DNA from: Rivihabitans pingtungensis
Lineage (GTDB): Bacteria > Pseudomonadota > Gammaproteobacteria > Burkholderiales > Aquaspirillaceae
DNA: 64,000 nucleotides
Direction: 5' to 3'
Assembly: GCF_003201855.1 (NCBI RefSeq)
Contig: NZ_QJKI01000001.1
Coordinates: 248,001 to 312,000 of the forward strand
Shown here: positions 63,042-64,000 of the stretch, piece by piece
Layout: each line of letters starts with the position of its first letter
How positions within the stretch are numbered: the first letter of the stretch is position 1
Notes under the pieces: model-generated
The model's input: the letters and a program-made list of their open reading frames with translations, nothing else
Databases searched by the model: none
Told to the model about the DNA's origin: nothing
Made by a program: the position numbers and the translations under genes

Positions 63042-63932
63042 TCAGTCCTTTTTCAGCATCGGGAAGCCCAGCGCTTCGCGCGAATCGTAGTAGGCCTGCG
63101 CCACCAGCCGCGCCAGCGCGCGCACCCGGCCGATGTAAGCGGCGCGCTCAGTCACCGAAATGGCGCCACGGGCGTCGAGCAGGTTGAAGGTGTGCGAGCA
63201 CTTCACCACCATTTCATACATCGGCAGCGCCAGATTCACTTCGTGCAGGCGCTTGGCCTCGCCTTCAAAGTCGTTGAACAGGCGGAACAGCAGCTCGGTG
63301 TTGCTGTGCTCGAAGTTATAGGTGGATTGCTCGACTTCGTTCTGGTGGAACACATCACCATAGGTGACAACCTGGCCATCCGGCAGCACATTCCACACCA
63401 GGTCGTAGACGTTTTCCACGCCTTGCAGATACATGGCCAAGCGCTCCAGGCCATAGGTGATCTCGCCCAGCACCGGCTTGCAATCCAGGCCGCCCACTTG
63501 CTGGAAGTAGGTGAACTGGGTGACTTCCATGCCGTTCAGCCAGACTTCCCAGCCCAGGCCCCAGGCGCCCAGCGTCGGGCTTTCCCAGTCGTCCTCGACA
63601 AAGCGGATGTCGTGCACCGAGGTGTCGATGCCCAGCTCGCGCAGGCTGCCCAGGTAGAGGTCTTGAATATCCGGCGGGCTGGGTTTCAGCACCACTTGAT
63701 ACTGGTAATAGTGTTGCAGGCGGTTGGGGTTTTCACCGTAGCGGCCATCCTTGGGGCGGCGCGAAGGCTGCACATAGGCGGCACGCCACGGCTCCGGGCC
63801 CAGCGCCCGCAGGAAGGTGGCGGTATGGAAGGTGCCTGCGCCCATTTCCATGTCGTAAGGTTGCAGCAACGCGCAGCCTTGCGCGTTCCAGTAGTTCTGC
63901 AAGCGGAGGATGATTTCCTGAAAGGTGAGCAT
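63042..63932 (-). CDS. glyQ: Glycyl-tRNA synthetase alpha subunit
   Basis: Catalytic class II synthetase chain. 296 residues starting [15 protein letters not shown] at 63932 (an in-frame start 36 bases upstream is unconserved). Class II motifs are visible: motif 1-type [19 protein letters not shown], motif 2 around [19 protein letters not shown] and motif 3 in [15 protein letters not shown]. First gene of glyQ-(secreted protein)-glyS. The 68 bases beyond it to the window end hold nothing I can name. Confidence 0.97.
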   Translation of the reverse strand: MLTFQEIILRLQNYWNAQGCALLQPYDMEMGAGTFHTATFLRALGPEPWRAAYVQPSRRPKDGRYGENPNRLQHYYQYQVVLKPSPPDIQDLYLGSLRELGIDTSVHDIRFVEDDWESPTLGAWGLGWEVWLNGMEVTQFTYFQQVGGLDCKPVLGEITYGLERLAMYLQGVENVYDLVWNVLPDGQVVTYGDVFHQNEVEQSTYNFEHSNTELLFRLFNDFEGEAKRLHEVNLALPMYEMVVKCSHTFNLLDARGAISVTERAAYIGRVRALARLVAQAYYDSREALGFPMLKKD

Positions 63933-64000
63933 AGTCCCGGCACGGCAACGTGAAAAATAACACGTCATTTTACTGGCGTTTGCGGGTGGGGGAAAGGTGG

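Overview
The window is a GC-rich bacterial chromosome segment. Gene content and order (glyQ, small secreted protein, glyS, gmhB, plsC; an NDUFA9-like epimerase before cca; dnaQ-ispD-ispF) suggest a betaproteobacterium of the Neisseriales (Chromobacteriaceae/Chitinibacteraceae type). This placement is an inference from protein character and synteny; there is no rRNA to confirm it.

Layout. 1-10.5 kb: housekeeping genes, mostly on the minus strand (corA, ppx, phoU, rpiA, ispF, ispD, dnaQ, rnhA, a methyltransferase), then gloB and mltD on plus. 10.5-19.3 kb: a small helical protein, glcB, cca, an epimerase, a chemoreceptor, tRNA-Ser(CGA) and rlmJ. 19.3-27.6 kb: a tightly overlapped minus-strand [NiFe]-hydrogenase maturation operon, hupDFGHIJK-hypAB-hypF. 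The remaining genes hypCDE lie on plus at 38.7-41.1 kb. No hydrogenase structural subunit is present. 27.9-31.5 kb: small accessory genes, then an AT-rich islet with a four-helix membrane protein ending in a HEPN-like RxxxxH motif, convergent with a zinc-ribbon Mrr-type nuclease. 31.6-38.5 kb: a MocR-type regulator, LysE exporter, ribE, prfC and a TonB receptor. 41.2-43 kb: an AraC regulator whose start codon was displaced by a 688-bp IS200/IS605-type element carrying an internally deleted tnpB. 43-46.3 kb: glnS and ppk2. 46.5-53.2 kb: a minus-strand metal or oxyanion uptake operon (TonB receptor, FecB/C/D-type ABC importer, group III truncated haemoglobin, TupA-like binding protein) preceded by two 26-bp dyads that look like ModE boxes. 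53.4-64 kb: ECF sigma/anti-sigma pair, CDF efflux, NhaD-like antiporter, gloA, YgjP-type protease, plsC, gmhB, glyS and glyQ.

How the genes work together. Polyphosphate is represented by ppx, phoU and ppk2; methylglyoxal detoxification by gloA and gloB; nickel-hydrogenase assembly by hup and hyp. Minus-strand operons are very compact, with repeated ATGA or TGATG stop/start overlaps.

The most unusual layer is repeated DNA: (i) a family of roughly 80-120 bp elements with inverted ends whose outer TAA frequently is the stop codon of the neighbouring gene; (ii) a 227-bp repeat in two inverted copies about 20 kb apart, each with a perfect 12-bp hairpin; (iii) one dRS3-like element; (iv) a perfect 24-bp-arm hairpin downstream of glnS.
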